A stretch of 64,000 bases of DNA from a virus, in the IMG/VR virus record IMGVR_UViG_3300025137_000017, positions 1 to 64,000 of that record, one strand, 5' to 3'. Positions 7,510 through 17,300 of the stretch are shown here, piece after piece; the stretch's first letter is position 1; the number at the start of each line of letters is the position of its first letter. A program made the translations under genes and the position numbers. The notes under the pieces are model-generated. The model was given only the letters and a program-made list of their open reading frames with translations. It ran no database searches and had not been told where the DNA came from.

Positions 7510-8495
7510 TATTTTTCTAATTTATCCTCTACTTGATCTTCTCTGATTTGTGCACCTAATCGGCTTGGGTTAATATATACAGTCTTAAAGAATTCACTTC
7601 CTTCTATACCTATATCAGCAATTTCTAAATCTAGTTTTCTACGAATATCAGTACCTAGTTCTAGTGTTGCTTGTTTAAGTAATTTACTATCCCAACGTTG
7701 TCCAGTCCTAGGACATAATTGATCTTCTGTTCCTATAAATTTAGGAGCAATATCTGTTTCGAACATTTTAGTTAGGTAACGGAAGTCTCTGACATTACGC
7801 CAATCCCATTCGTTACGAGTAATGTTTGTCATATGGCAACCCAGTCTAGCACCGTATATTGCCCACAGTCCATTATCAGTATCTTCTCCGACAGTCATCC
7901 ATGTTAACAAACGTTGATAATTCTTTTTGTGTACGTTCTTAATAGCTTCCTGTGGAACAACATCACCATCGATAAGTCCCATCTTAACACCTTCCCTAAA
8001 GCCTGCACGCCAGGCCTGTAGTGGTGATCCGTTATTCATAACATCACAATATATATTATTCATTTGTACATAGTTGATGTTCCAACAAAAATCCACTTGG
8101 GCTCTCTTGTCGCCTTCCGGTGCGTTCTCATGTGTCTTCATTCCATATACTACACGTTTAGACCAACATTTAATTCCACCATTGCCGTATACTAATCCGT
8201 TAATAATATTTTTACCAGCCCAACTAATAACGTCCATCTCTCCAATGGCATCCATGTCTACATCTACACTAAAGAATGCAGGATCAACAATATTATCTGC
8301 GTCAATAGTAATAAACCGATCTGTTTCTGCTAGATCAGCCGCCGCCTTATGTGCGGCATCACTACCAAATACTCCATGACTACGTTTAGCCCATGGACAT
8401 TTGTCCAATAGGTCTGCATAATTTTCATCTGCGTTTGGTTCATCAAAACTAATAAAAACAATATCAAATTCATTGATACTAATATTGTTGGGCAT
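7509..8495 (-). CDS. GT-A-type glycosyltransferase-like protein (328 aa)
   Basis: Opens with a strand FDIVFISFDEPNADENYADLL, as in family 2-like transferases, then RFITIDADNIVDPAFF, in which DADN is the metal-nucleotide D-x-D at about residues 64-67. GNGGIKCWSK and WAGKNIINGLVYGNGG resemble acceptor-side motifs. The C-terminal third is less clear. Homologues of this organisation are commonly annotated as glycosyltransferases in marine T4-like phages. The ATG at 8495 follows a TAGGAGAG site and the gene overlaps the end of the upstream gene by 17 bases. The donor and acceptor are unknown; phage glycans or host surface sugars are the possibilities. Confidence 0.65.
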   Translation of the reverse strand: MPNNISINEFDIVFISFDEPNADENYADLLDKCPWAKRSHGVFGSDAAHKAAADLAETDRFITIDADNIVDPAFFSVDVDMDAIGEMDVISWAGKNIINGLVYGNGGIKCWSKRVVYGMKTHENAPEGDKRAQVDFCWNINYVQMNNIYCDVMNNGSPLQAWRAGFREGVKMGLIDGDVVPQEAIKNVHKKNYQRLLTWMTVGEDTDNGLWAIYGARLGCHMTNITRNEWDWRNVRDFRYLTKMFETDIAPKFIGTEDQLCPRTGQRWDSKLLKQATLELGTDIRRKLDLEIADIGIEGSEFFKTVYINPSRLGAQIREDQVEDKLEK

Positions 8496-9471
8496 CTGTC
8501 TCTCCTACATAATTTACTGATAATGTATTACTCTTGTATACGATTAGTGGCTTTTCAGGCCATTTAAATTTAGTTTCTATATCTATATCTATAACTTCTC
8601 TTAGTTTGTCTCCCGGCACACCAATGGCACCAATAGGTTTGTCTATATGTCCATCACAAACTAAGAACATAATTTTATTAACACTTGATGTGGCGTAGCT
8701 AGTATCTTTTGTTGTTCTATTTAAAATCTTTACGCCACCTTCTGATCTTACTATAGTTAAATGTGGTTCCACATCATTAAATGATACTGTTTGTAATAAG
8801 CGATCAGTAACAAAATGCCTGTTGGGATTGTGACTAACATTATAATATTCAATACCGTAACTGGTAAACATTGGCCTTGTAAAAAAACTAACGTTATCCC
8901 AATCAATATCTTTTTCAATAGTAAACCTAATTTGCCGTTCTTTAATCAATGTTATGGGATCTATCTCTATAACATGCAATAATCTGTCCGGATTATGTTT
9001 GGCACATATGTAAAAATTAACTAGTGAACTATCACTACTACTTATATTACTAATTTCTCCAATATTTAGACTGCGTTGAATATGTAGGATATTTGCTTTT
9101 ATTTCTACTGTGTTTGTATCTTTGAATACGTTAATATATATGTCGTTGTTATTGGGATTTTTACCTGTAACTTTTAATATACTAATACCACGATCTTGAA
9201 TATGTAGTGTAGTAGTTTCAGTAGCGGGTTCCCATTCTTCTCGTACAACATCATAAACCATTCGTACCCATTTTTTAGGAAGTGTACGTTTAATAATTTG
9301 TCCTATTAGATCATTACCTGTGGACGTGATACCAATATCTTCCTGATACTCATCGGGCTTTGGAATTTTTCTTGCAGATACTTTTAAAATAATACCATTG
9401 ATCTTATTAAACTTGACCCACCACTTGGAGTCGTGTTTAGTTAGATATTCTAAATGTTGTTCGCTGTGCAT
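8479..9471 (-). CDS. Hypothetical protein (330 aa)
   Basis: Not recognised. A soluble, largely beta protein rich in Ile, Thr and Asn, with alternating strands throughout and no signal peptide, membrane helix or catalytic motif I can name. It lies between two glycosyltransferase-like genes, overlapping the end of the upstream one by 35 bases and the start of the downstream one by 17. The start is taken as the ATG at 9471; a TTG immediately before it is in frame. It could be a virion-associated or carbohydrate-binding protein, but this is a guess from composition only. Confidence 0.5.
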   Translation of the reverse strand: MHSEQHLEYLTKHDSKWWVKFNKINGIILKVSARKIPKPDEYQEDIGITSTGNDLIGQIIKRTLPKKWVRMVYDVVREEWEPATETTTLHIQDRGISILKVTGKNPNNNDIYINVFKDTNTVEIKANILHIQRSLNIGEISNISSSDSSLVNFYICAKHNPDRLLHVIEIDPITLIKERQIRFTIEKDIDWDNVSFFTRPMFTSYGIEYYNVSHNPNRHFVTDRLLQTVSFNDVEPHLTIVRSEGGVKILNRTTKDTSYATSSVNKIMFLVCDGHIDKPIGAIGVPGDKLREVIDIDIETKFKWPEKPLIVYKSNTLSVNYVGETDAQQY

Positions 9472-10282
9472 CAAATATTTCTTCTGTTAAGAACTCAGAT
9501 TCTTTGTATGCTAATAAATCATTAACCACATAGTTCTGAATCTTTACTTCTCCGTGGTCTCCTGGCCATACGTTTATGTAACTTGTCCATTGTTCATGTG
9601 ACCTACTTAGATAGTACTGAATTATATCCATGTCTGTATAGGAAAGTATCTCTTTATCCAATGGTGTTACTTTTTCAATTATATCCAGGAAGCGAACAAC
9701 AATAGTATGGAATATATTATTGTCGTATATGTCAGGAATATATTGTTCTTCAATTATTTCAAGTAGTGTGTCTCTGTTATTTTTTATTAGTGGATCAGCA
9801 AGTTTAAAATAATCTAATGCTAGATCACTCTTATCGAAATACATAAAGTCTGTATACACACCTTTTAACATGTACTTGCCATAAAATGCATAACGAGGAT
9901 CTTCAAACTGCATAACTTCGCCTCTGAAGTTTTTTATTTGTGTTGGTAAACATATACTATGATGTTCTATACAGTAATCAAATACATTTGTCATATCTCT
10001 TTGTACTAGTGTATAGGGTGATAACATTATAGTATATTCATAAGGTGTTGCCCACCAGGCCTGCCAAGTATGTTGATCCCATCTTGGAGCATCACTACCA
10101 AATGGATATTCAATAACATCATCAAATGGTTCTGCATAATCTTCACTAATAAAATTAACTATACTATCCACAACCATTGTAACACTTGCATTTGGATTAT
10201 TATTTTTAATACTGTATGCACTTGCACAGGCGGCTCTTTGATCAGCTGGTGTTTTTGTTAATATTAGATAGCCCTGGTTCAT
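9437..10282 (-). CDS. Glycosyltransferase-like protein (281 aa)
   Basis: Begins MNQGYLILTKTPADQR and continues with a Rossmann-like strand (ASVTMVVDS). APRWDQHTWQAWWATPYEYTIMLSPYTL then parallels the 'SPYEQTLLLDIDYM' segment of the next gene, placing the D-x-D region at TIMLSPY, where the acidic pair is not conserved. It therefore looks like a diverged paralogue of the upstream transferase. I start at 10282 because this gives an ATGA overlap with the upstream stop. The longer frame to 10339 adds residues inside the neighbouring gene. Confidence 0.55.
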   Translation of the reverse strand: MNQGYLILTKTPADQRAACASAYSIKNNNPNASVTMVVDSIVNFISEDYAEPFDDVIEYPFGSDAPRWDQHTWQAWWATPYEYTIMLSPYTLVQRDMTNVFDYCIEHHSICLPTQIKNFRGEVMQFEDPRYAFYGKYMLKGVYTDFMYFDKSDLALDYFKLADPLIKNNRDTLLEIIEEQYIPDIYDNNIFHTIVVRFLDIIEKVTPLDKEILSYTDMDIIQYYLSRSHEQWTSYINVWPGDHGEVKIQNYVVNDLLAYKESEFLTEEIFDAQRTTFRISN

Positions 10283-11160
10283 GTATTGGTCTCCCAGATT
10301 TGTTTTGCATGTCTGGATAATGCACGTTTGTTCATGCAATGCAAGTCTTGATCTGTTATTTTAACAACAATGTTCTGCCATTGTTTTTCTGTGTCATTTG
10401 CTAACATAATCCATTCGTTATCTCTAACCTCTACTATGTCATCCTTCTGATCCATATTAATTAAACTAGCCGGAAAACTATTAATACTATCTCCAGGTGT
10501 CATTCCATTTAGGATATGTACTGCTATACTGACACAGTAGTCTGTTCTAAATAATCTACCGGGGAAGTTATATAGGTATTGATAAAAATCATAATTGTCT
10601 GCAACGTGAGCCCATAAATCAAAGAATAACTTTGATATATCTGTTCTATCAAAATATACAACAGTTGACCACCACATGGGGATACCAGCATCGAAAAGGA
10701 ATCTTTCTCTTGATCCGGGTAGTTCACTTCTTAGATTAACTGCATTATTAAACATACAAACACCTTCATAATGATCTAGACTATGTAGTAGATTATCACT
10801 ACGGATCATATAGTCAATATCAAGTAATAGTGTCTGCTCATAAGGACTATACTCCCAGATTTTATGTTTGTTGTTATTAAAGAAAGGAGCATTAAAACTA
10901 CTCCAGGGAGAGTCCCAATGTTTTCTGTGATTGGGTTTTAGTTCATCATCTGTAATAACTATGTTGTCAATAAACTTTTTAGCCTGAGCTACTCCTCCAT
11001 GGTTTTGGTTCAACCAGTTGTATGTACCAGCATCTGTAATTACTGTTACCGGTAGATTCAGATGTCGTTTAGACTGTGCCGCCGCAAGAATAGCCAGTTC
11101 TATATAATCAATTGCTTCGTTATTGTATGCAAAGAAACATACGCCCTTAGTTTCAGCCAT
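10279..11160 (-). CDS. GT-A-type glycosyltransferase-like protein (293 aa)
   Basis: A nucleotide-sugar transferase fold: an N-terminal CFFAYNNEAIDYIELAILAA followed by a strand LPVTVITDAG, then YSPYEQTLLLDIDYMIRSD containing the D-x-D (LDIDYM, about residues 113-118). PMWWSTVVYFDRTD lies near the acceptor site. The pattern matches the family-8-like transferases frequent in cyanophage and pelagiphage genomes. The ATG at 11160 shares bases with the preceding stop (TAATG). It is followed by a related gene at 9437-10282, suggesting duplication. Substrate unknown. Confidence 0.65.
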   Translation of the reverse strand: MAETKGVCFFAYNNEAIDYIELAILAAAQSKRHLNLPVTVITDAGTYNWLNQNHGGVAQAKKFIDNIVITDDELKPNHRKHWDSPWSSFNAPFFNNNKHKIWEYSPYEQTLLLDIDYMIRSDNLLHSLDHYEGVCMFNNAVNLRSELPGSRERFLFDAGIPMWWSTVVYFDRTDISKLFFDLWAHVADNYDFYQYLYNFPGRLFRTDYCVSIAVHILNGMTPGDSINSFPASLINMDQKDDIVEVRDNEWIMLANDTEKQWQNIVVKITDQDLHCMNKRALSRHAKQIWETNT

Positions 11161-11507
11161 TACCAGTCCATAAGTTTTGTTACTGTACGTTGTTTTTTAA
11201 TTTTAATGTATTCAGCGTTCAGTTCATTGGTGGCACTAAAGTAAGCACTTGTTAGATTATCTAATAGGTTTTTAATATCATTAACTTCAACTGGATTATC
11301 TTTTGTATCAATAAGTATTGCACTTTTGTTACCTAGATCAATTAAAGTTTTTACAAAGCTGATAGTGGCTTCATCAGCAAAAAACACACCATTGTTATGA
11401 TGTACTATTCTCAGCTGGTTTATTCTGTTCTTGATGTTTTTCTTTTGATTAGTAATAGTCAAACTATAGTTGGAAAACTCAAGAGCTTTCTGTAGACGTT
11501 CGTCCAT
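11160..11507 (-). CDS. Hypothetical helical protein (115 aa)
   Basis: Not recognised. Helix-rich, with a basic N-terminal third (ITNQKKNIKNRINQLR), a short beta segment (GVFFADEATISFVKTLIDLGNKSAILIDTKDNP) and a long C-terminal helix (SATNELNAEYIKIKKQRTVTKLMDW). It has a good AAGGAG ribosome site and its own late-type promoter motif at 11536-11546. It is therefore the first gene of the left-hand accessory operon after the tail module and may be made late. It might be a chaperone or virion accessory protein; nothing decides this. Confidence 0.55.
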   Translation of the reverse strand: MDERLQKALEFSNYSLTITNQKKNIKNRINQLRIVHHNNGVFFADEATISFVKTLIDLGNKSAILIDTKDNPVEVNDIKNLLDNLTSAYFSATNELNAEYIKIKKQRTVTKLMDW

Positions 11508-11535
11508 CTGTTTACTCCTTGAATAATATTATACT

Positions 11536-11546
11536 ATTATTTATGT
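11536..11546 (-). promoter_or_regulatory. T4-late-promoter-like motif (CATAAATAA)
   Basis: Minus strand ACATAAATAAT, about 30 bases upstream of the ATG at 11507, within the 78-base gap separating the tail module from the accessory operon. No terminator hairpin is seen in the gap. Confidence 0.5.
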
Positions 11547-11585
11547 TAATTATATGCTATGTTTATGAGGATGTCAAGTAGTCTT

Positions 11586-12791
11586 TTAACTAGCTGTCCA
11601 GGCACTTACTTGAGCTACTTGGGGTTGAACCTTTTCATCAAATCTATATTGTGTGCCGTTTACTGTAAAGAAACTTGCATTTGAACCAATAGCACTATGA
11701 TCAGGAGTATTAATTGGTTGTAGGTTATAACAACTTGCTACTATAACAGTATCCATAATCTGTGTATCATCTGGATCGTCAGTTAGTTTAATTTTTGCAG
11801 TAACTTCAAAGTTCCCACCATTTTCAACGCCTTTATATATTACTTCAATTGCTCTGTCACCATATTGTGCTGATTCTGATCCTGGACTTCCGGACGGTGC
11901 GTATGCGTAACTGTATGCGTGTGCGTATGGACCAAAGCCACTTGCTGTAAACATACTTGTTTCTGTGCCGTTATGATTTAGGCCATAAAAGCCTCCATTA
12001 CCCAAACCGTTTGATCCTGTTCTATCAACTGAGTCTGCTTTAAAATGAATTTCTCCAATTGAACGGAAAATTTCTAACCAATCATCACTTCCGTTTGTGC
12101 CACCACCAACGCCGGGGTTAGTTCCTGGTCTGTTTGTGTTTGCAGGAGCGGCCGCATTGCCTTTTCCGTTTGACCAAGCACCTTGACCTGCTGTTAAGTC
12201 AACTACTATACTTCCACCGCTATTAAAGAAATGTCTTGCTTCTGTATAATTTGTAAATGTCCATTTGGCTTCACATGTAAGTGTGTTTTGCCAACCTGTG
12301 CCACCGTTACTAATATCAACAAAGTAATTTGTATCTGAGTAACTGTCTTCGCCACTAAGAGCTCCTAGTTCATGTTTATTTGTGTCAATAGTGCTTGTTA
12401 TTTCACCTTGTATTCCTAACCAACCCTTTGAGTTTAGACTTGCAGGAATTCCAGGTACTGAATTAGAACTATCAGCGTATATACTATCAATTGTAGCGTA
12501 TTTCACTAGTAAAGGTAAATCATTATCACAATGGTATAAGCCTGCGTTTATTTGTGCTACTAGATGGTTAACATCATCCGCTTCAATGAGAGCTGTAACG
12601 GCTACATCTGTTAAAGTGGTTGTTTGTCCCCATCCTTTACGTCTAACTAAATCAGTTGAATGGTTACTATCATATGTATATGCAATAACATTTCCGGAAC
12701 CATCCTTAGGATCTTTCCAAAACACATCATATGTGGCTGTGATTGCATTAAAATCAGATGCTGTGATAATACCTTTTTTGCTGACTGCCAT
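11586..12791 (-). CDS. Virion structural protein, tail/fibre-associated (401 aa)
   Basis: A Gly/Ser/Thr/Asn-rich beta protein typical of phage tail accessory proteins. The first 130 residues are alpha/beta (MAVSKKGIITASDFNAI, then a Val/Ala/Leu-rich helix around LIEADDVNHLVAQINAGL). A glycine-rich linker (GVGGGTNGS) and a second beta domain with repeated Tyr-Ala (YAHAYSYAYAPSGS) follow. It contains FTNYTEARHFFNSGGSIVVDL, a motif I associate with marine T4-like structural proteins. It is the last gene of the baseplate/tail block, 11 bases after its neighbour. The exact position in the virion is not known from sequence. Confidence 0.6.
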   Translation of the reverse strand: MAVSKKGIITASDFNAITATYDVFWKDPKDGSGNVIAYTYDSNHSTDLVRRKGWGQTTTLTDVAVTALIEADDVNHLVAQINAGLYHCDNDLPLLVKYATIDSIYADSSNSVPGIPASLNSKGWLGIQGEITSTIDTNKHELGALSGEDSYSDTNYFVDISNGGTGWQNTLTCEAKWTFTNYTEARHFFNSGGSIVVDLTAGQGAWSNGKGNAAAPANTNRPGTNPGVGGGTNGSDDWLEIFRSIGEIHFKADSVDRTGSNGLGNGGFYGLNHNGTETSMFTASGFGPYAHAYSYAYAPSGSPGSESAQYGDRAIEVIYKGVENGGNFEVTAKIKLTDDPDDTQIMDTVIVASCYNLQPINTPDHSAIGSNASFFTVNGTQYRFDEKVQPQVAQVSAWTAS

Positions 12792-12802
12792 GTCTTATAT
12801 CC

Positions 12803-13726
12803 CTATTTGGTGCCGACTACTACTTCTAATAAACCTACTGATTCTGACGTTTTATCTGCTAACGCTCTTCCAACAATACGATACCAATCTAACGCTTCTT
12901 GATGTTCGTAATCGCTGACTGCTCTAGCAACGCCAGGAGTTTCACTTGAAACCAAACGTTGTCCTTTGCGTACAGGACCAATTACTTTACATGGTACACG
13001 ACCTTCGAGTGCTATTGCAACACCTTCTGTTCCGCTATTCATTAAGTAAGCAGGATCTGTACTAACAATACCGAAAACTTCCGGACAAAATCCTTCAGTT
13101 GTCTGTGTTACTTCTGCTTCGCCACCAATTTTAACTACTGTACCCGGCTCATAATCTGCATCTGTTGTATACATTTCTGCAACGTCGGCGTATTGTGCTT
13201 GAGTGGCAATACCGTGAAGTTTAATTGCATCACTGCCTGCAGTCGCTGATGTTGGATTAAGATTTACGCCTTTGGCAATCTGTGTAGAACCCCATATTGC
13301 ATATAATGTTGCCGTATCGCCTACTGCTGTACTACTTAAAGTAAATGGTTGGTTACTAGATGTTACACTAACAACAACTCCGCCTACTGTATTAATTGAA
13401 ACAGACTTATCGGCGTCTGCGTTGTCTTTTACCACAGAGTTTTTGGCTCCGCCTGCTGGTAATCCACTCCATGATGTTCCATCAAAGTATTTGTATTCAT
13501 CTGAAGTTGTATTGTAATAAATCTGACCTTGTACTGCTGTTGCAGTTGATGGATCAGTTGCTTGTGCATGATTCTCTAATAAATGCAAGAAGTTTTCAGC
13601 AATATATTCGCCATAGTTGTAGAAATTCTTACCCACTAGAGATAGTTGTGTTGTTGCGTTTATTGTACCGTCACTAACCGAAATCGCTGCTTTGGCTGTG
13701 TTTGTAAAATTTACGTTATAAGGCAT
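12803..13726 (-). CDS. Tail fibre-like structural protein (307 aa)
   Basis: The N-terminal part contains ATAVQGQIYYNTTSDEYKYFDGTSWSGLPAGG, the recurring fibre element in which a short strand is followed by 'Y-DG-x-W'. The C-terminal half (ADVAEMYTTDADYEPGTVVKIGG through GLLEVVVGTK) resembles the conserved C-terminal domain of marine phage tail fibre/collar proteins: E-x-Y then PGTVV, then a strand-turn GPVRKGQRLV. This suggests an exposed trimeric protein. The ATG at 13726 has a GGGAG ribosome site. It overlaps nothing and follows the next gene by three bases. Confidence 0.65.
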   Translation of the reverse strand: MPYNVNFTNTAKAAISVSDGTINATTQLSLVGKNFYNYGEYIAENFLHLLENHAQATDPSTATAVQGQIYYNTTSDEYKYFDGTSWSGLPAGGAKNSVVKDNADADKSVSINTVGGVVVSVTSSNQPFTLSSTAVGDTATLYAIWGSTQIAKGVNLNPTSATAGSDAIKLHGIATQAQYADVAEMYTTDADYEPGTVVKIGGEAEVTQTTEGFCPEVFGIVSTDPAYLMNSGTEGVAIALEGRVPCKVIGPVRKGQRLVSSETPGVARAVSDYEHQEALDWYRIVGRALADKTSESVGLLEVVVGTK

Positions 13727-13729
13727 TTT

Positions 13730-14329
13730 CTAACTCCCTGCTCTAATTCTAACTGTGTAGATCACTTGGATCTTTCTATTCGCCGATTTTTCGATCGGGT
13801 GGAATATAATATGAGAAATATAACTTCCTGTTTCAGTAATTAAACCAATCTCGTCAAATGCAAAATCACCTGTTAAGTTAGTTGAGTTATCAACTGTTGC
13901 TTGTGCGGCTGGTTCTGTGTAATCAAGTGTACTTGTGATTACAATGTCACTGTAAACTAATCCATCAAACTTTTGAACAGTTGTTGTGTTCTCATTGGGC
14001 AGTATTGCATCTGTACCATCAACAAGTTTCTCGTAAGTCTTGTTGTATAATGCTCCTGCCTCTGTGTCTGTGTTTGTAGATCTATATTCAATAGTGCCTG
14101 TACCATCAATAAGTGTTCCTCCGTTACCATAAGCCATCTTTTTAATTACATAGCTTAGTCCAGATTCTGCATCTACTTCTCCGCCTAACACTCTAGCCAT
14201 AGCCAAAGCCATGTTTGTAAAGTTAATAGCGTTATGTTTGTTTAATAATACTTCACCAGTGTCTATGTCTTTTATAAGAACGTGACCTTCAACTAAAGCT
14301 GATGCATTATCTTTAAGATTATTTTCCAT
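13730..14329 (-). CDS. Baseplate/fibre-attachment structural protein (199 aa)
   Basis: Unnamed structural protein with the pattern VEGHVLIKDIDTGEVLLNKHNAINFTNMA, which resembles proteins in other phages that cap or attach fibres to the baseplate. The C-terminal half is beta-rich (DEIGLITETGSYISHIIFHP, then KIQVIYTVRIRAGS). The frame stays open upstream to an ATG at 14362, but the extra 11 residues (MLNTRT...) are the translation of a late-promoter motif. I therefore start at the ATG at 14329, which begins MENNLKDN and lies downstream of GGAGAG. Confidence 0.6.
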   Translation of the reverse strand: MENNLKDNASALVEGHVLIKDIDTGEVLLNKHNAINFTNMALAMARVLGGEVDAESGLSYVIKKMAYGNGGTLIDGTGTIEYRSTNTDTEAGALYNKTYEKLVDGTDAILPNENTTTVQKFDGLVYSDIVITSTLDYTEPAAQATVDNSTNLTGDFAFDEIGLITETGSYISHIIFHPIEKSANRKIQVIYTVRIRAGS

Positions 14330-14351
14330 TTCCGTTTTACTCTCCGTTCTT

Positions 14352-14362
14352 GTATTTAGCAT
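14352..14362 (-). promoter_or_regulatory. T4-late-promoter-like motif (ATGCTAAATAC)
   Basis: Minus strand ATGCTAAATAC, identical over 11 bases to the motif upstream of the gene at 34849-35460. It lies 22 bases before the ATG at 14329 and overlaps the stop of the giant structural gene. Confidence 0.55.
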
Positions 14363-17300
14363 TATAATTCGATACCTTTTGTACTTGCTTGTATTTGTGT
14401 TGGTATCATGTTAGTTGCTGTTGAATCCAATAGGCTTTTACCCAACTCGTTAATCAAAACCTCTGTTTGATATCTTCCTGTGCTTGGATTTGCACCGCCT
14501 GTTGTTATTCCTGAATCTATTGTTAACGCTGAGTCTGTAATATCAATAATTTTTGATGCAGTAGCGTGTTTCTTAGCTCTAGTAAGTCCAACACCTCTGG
14601 TTATGTTTTGTAAGTTGTTGCCGTTTACATCTCCATAGTGTATTATCTCACCATTAATATATGCAAAGCCTGTTTTACCAAACTTCGTTCCGTCTGTTAC
14701 CGGAATTGTTGTTAGTATAATAGTAACTTCTGAAGTAACAGTTGTTGCGTTTGTATCTTCTAAACTATAGGCCGCTAGAGTTAAATCATTATTCTGTTGA
14801 TATAATAGTGTTCTACTGCCAGCATTAACAGTTGATCCTGATGTATTAGTTATTACACTAATTGCTAGATCTTCCATAGTCTGTAGTCTAAATGTTGTTC
14901 TTCCATCGTGATCGTCTGCGTTTAGGAACACATCACTACCGATTGTATCTACTACTGCACTACTTGTAAATGCTTTTCCGACATAAGCATCACTAGGAGT
15001 AGTTGTAAAGTCGCCACCATTTACTACTGTGCCTGCATATTGAGCTTTGTTTTCATTTTTGGCATAATTTGCCACTATATTTTCCTGAACGTTGTGATCG
15101 TTTAGTCTACTTGTAATCATCATGTTTCGTGTCTGTTCAGTTATTGAAGTATCTGCTTTATCTAATATAGTATGTGCATCAAACACGTTGCGTATCTTTG
15201 AATGGAAAGGCTTAACTGTGTTTATGTATCCTATCAATTCATTTACACCATTCTTTCTATAACGTCTTAGCGTTGTTGATAGCGGTGTAGATAAACTTAG
15301 TTCCAAGTATGTTGTTTTATATACCCAGTCAACTGATTGTTGGTCTGCTAGTGCCTGATAAATCATTGCAAAGAAGAATAAGTTGAAGTTGTCCGAATAC
15401 TTGTCTATGAATATATCTTTTCTTAGAGCTTTAACAAAATAGTATGCAAAGATATCTGTATTGCCATCATACGCAATGCTATCCCATGCATTTTTATCCC
15501 ACGCATCAATGTTTGCTGGATTATAAATTGTATTATTAAATTTGATAGTGGCATTTTTCTTTTCTACCATTACCCATTCAGTACCATTCCAACTTTGAAT
15601 CTCATCTCTATCTAAACCATCTTTAACAATTTTAATTTGTACAAGTTGATGTTTTGTAGTATCAATACCAGAAAGTAAACTTGGTCTATTGATAATAACA
15701 CTAGGTATTGCATTTAGATTCTTATCAGCACTTACATAATCTGTCCATTCCCACATTGTAGTTAGATCATAAACAGTTGCTGCTCTTTTCCAGTTAGTAG
15801 GTTCATCAGTTATAAAATTAGCTGATGATGTATGTGCAACTTTACAAATATAAATTTCTCTTCTATATGCAACTCTGTTACCAACTACATAAGACTTACT
15901 TGCAGTCCAATCCGCTGTTGCTTTTTCACTTACTTCAATATCAATTACTTTGTTTGTAAGTCCAATACTTCTATCCCACTTGCCACCTAGATCTCCAATT
16001 AGATTCATACGCTTCATTAATCTATTTGCGGCACTAACCGCCTCACGTCTTGCATCAAGTGTATCTGTATACCAACTCTGTGCTATGGATCTGTCATCAC
16101 CATATCTATTGACCTCATGTAGGCTTAGGTTAGGTAACTCTATGCCTGTCGATAGTTGTCTACCCACAATATTATCTCTAACTCCCAAGTACCAATACTC
16201 TGGAATTACTCCGTTACCTTCTTGTAGTAGTGTCCAGTTTGAATGAGCACCATTGTCTAACTTTCTATTAACTTGTAATACTGTATCAGTACCTACATAT
16301 GCATCTATGTTTGATATAATTAAGTTTTCATCATCAATAGCCGCCGCCCAACTAATACCGTTTGCTGTAGGATCAGAAATAATACTTGCAAGGCTTTGAA
16401 CATTCATTCTTCTGTTACTTCGTGAAGGGACTGTTGTCTTGTCATATACCCAGAAGTAATATGCAGGATCATATAATCCAGTATTTGTATTATACTCTTC
16501 CAGCTGGCTGTAATAATAAACCTCTTCATTAAGTTCACTACTAAATTCACTAAATGCTTTACCAGTTGCTGGTTGTCCAAACATATCTAAGCCTGTGCTT
16601 ACTGCATTCTCCCATTCGTCTGGAGCAACGGTTGACTTTGTCCATTCATAAACTTTTATAATAGTACCAGGGAATAAGTTACCCCAATTATCTTTTCTAT
16701 ATTCTGCTGATCCCTGGCTATAATCATAATATACTAGGCTATTTGTATTCCACCATGTGGTACCAATACGTCCTTCGCCCCAGGCATTTTTATCATCTGC
16801 TTCATCAAACTCACCTAACGCTGTACTATGTGTATAAACAGCATGATCCAAAGGACTCTTACTGTCAATTTCTCTATCAGCAACCCCTGGGATAATCCCA
16901 ACAACCGGATCATATATTTCTAGTTCCACTTGTGTTGTCTTTGTATCATTGTCATATAGTACAATGTGATCTAGTTTAGCGTTTGTAGGTCTGGTTGTAA
17001 CTGTTCTAGTTGTGTTAAGTGTCCACGTTGTACCATCATAATCCCATCTATATGTTCCTCTGTTGGTTGGTACGTTTGCATCCGCCTGTGTTAAGTAATT
17101 AGTCCAAGCAATGTCGCCACTCTGCCATTTATATTTGTTTACGTTTGCTCCTGACCCTACAGTTGAATCAAGTGCTTCCTTGTGTTCGAAGCGACAGTTT
17201 CTCAATACATATACTTCTTGAGCACTACCACATTCCTCAATAAATCTGTCTATATAGAACTTGCTAGGATTGTTTAGATCTCCTAGAGCTGTTACTCTAT

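Noticed and set aside
12382-12918. A 178-codon plus-strand frame opposite the structural gene pair
   Set aside because: Spans the junction of two good minus-strand genes with no promoter or ribosome site of its own.
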